Assembly (NCBI RefSeq): GCF_030143255.1
Contig: NZ_JARJNR010000007.1
Coordinates: 1-64,000 of the forward strand
DNA length: 64,000 bases
From: Frigidibacter sp. SD6-1
GTDB taxonomy: Bacteria; Pseudomonadota; Alphaproteobacteria; Rhodobacterales; Rhodobacteraceae
Direction of reading: 5' to 3'
Shown in pieces: positions 63,960 to 64,000 of this stretch. Numbering within the stretch: the stretch's first letter is position 1; each line of letters begins with the position of its first letter. The translations under genes and the position numbers were made by a program. Below the pieces are notes generated by a model. That model saw only the letters and a list, made by a program, of their open reading frames with translations. It did not search any database and was not told where the DNA came from.

Positions 63960-64000
63960 CTGCGACTTCTGGTCAGGGCGTGGTAGTTAAGTATCGCTTT

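Overview
The window is high-GC DNA from an alphaproteobacterium, most likely a member of the Rhodobacteraceae. This is inferred from the CcrM GANTC methyltransferase next to rnhB, the block tsaE-amgK-murU-addB-addA-trxA, PhaA/PhaB, COQ9, BluB/BluE-type cobalamin genes, DUF4170-waaA-lpxK, and intergenic elements of a kind I associate with this family. No species can be named from sequence alone.

Region 1-4.9 kb is an accessory zone in decay. An IS5/IS903-type insertion-sequence end truncates a sensor-kinase gene beside its periplasmic molybdopterin-fold partner and its divergent LuxR-type response regulator. A DapA-family gene then has an in-frame internal deletion, an aldehyde dehydrogenase has a +1 frameshift and a 3' truncation, and an IS6-family transposase is reduced to three frames plus an internal deletion. 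An intact GlxA/AraC-type regulator survives among them.

From 4.97 kb onward the window is dense, intact and core-like. 5-17.3 kb: glycine-zipper lipoprotein, enoyl-CoA hydratase, DUF2125 protein, PmbA, inositol-phosphatase-like enzyme, DUF4170, waaA, lpxK (lipid A/Kdo), CaiB CoA-transferase, DsbA, DciA-like protein, mutY and an alkane monooxygenase. 17.3-25.1 kb: ccrM with four GANTC sites in its own promoter gap, rnhB, small secreted proteins, a membrane-anchored winged-helix protein, nspC and carboxynorspermidine dehydrogenase (polyamine synthesis), an acyltransferase, a VOC protein and tRNA-Arg(CCT). 25.2-34 kb: EAL protein, phaA-phaB (polyhydroxybutyrate), radC, a GST, a methyltransferase, an SDR protein, a flavin monooxygenase, msrB-msrA. 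33.8-37.7 kb: homogentisate degradation (marR, maiA, divergent hmgA-fahA) with two MarR-type operators in the shared promoter. 37.7-46 kb: quinone oxidoreductase, coq9, rpsU, a tandem GFA protein, msrC, a STAS/HATPase partner-switch pair, ggt, hspQ, a lytic transglycosylase, lolA, trxA. 46-54.5 kb: the addAB-murU-amgK-tsaE operon. 54.6-60.8 kb: late cobalamin synthesis (cobS-cobT-cobU on minus; phosphatase-bluE-cbiB-cobC-bluB on plus). 60.8-64 kb: rlmN and an MsbA-like ABC exporter.

The most interesting unexplained signal is a roughly 73-bp repeat seen twice (21062-21133 plus, 62099-62171 minus). Each copy lies just after a stop codon, ahead of a co-directional gene with a TATAGG-type promoter, and the copies differ by compensatory base-pair changes. 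A second dispersed element (29102-29143 minus, 36390-36430 plus) couples a GGGGGG/CCCCCC hairpin to an ACCCCCCGAGG(A)TATTTGG tail. Two adjacent perfect 24-bp palindromes centred on TTCGAA close the lpxK unit.
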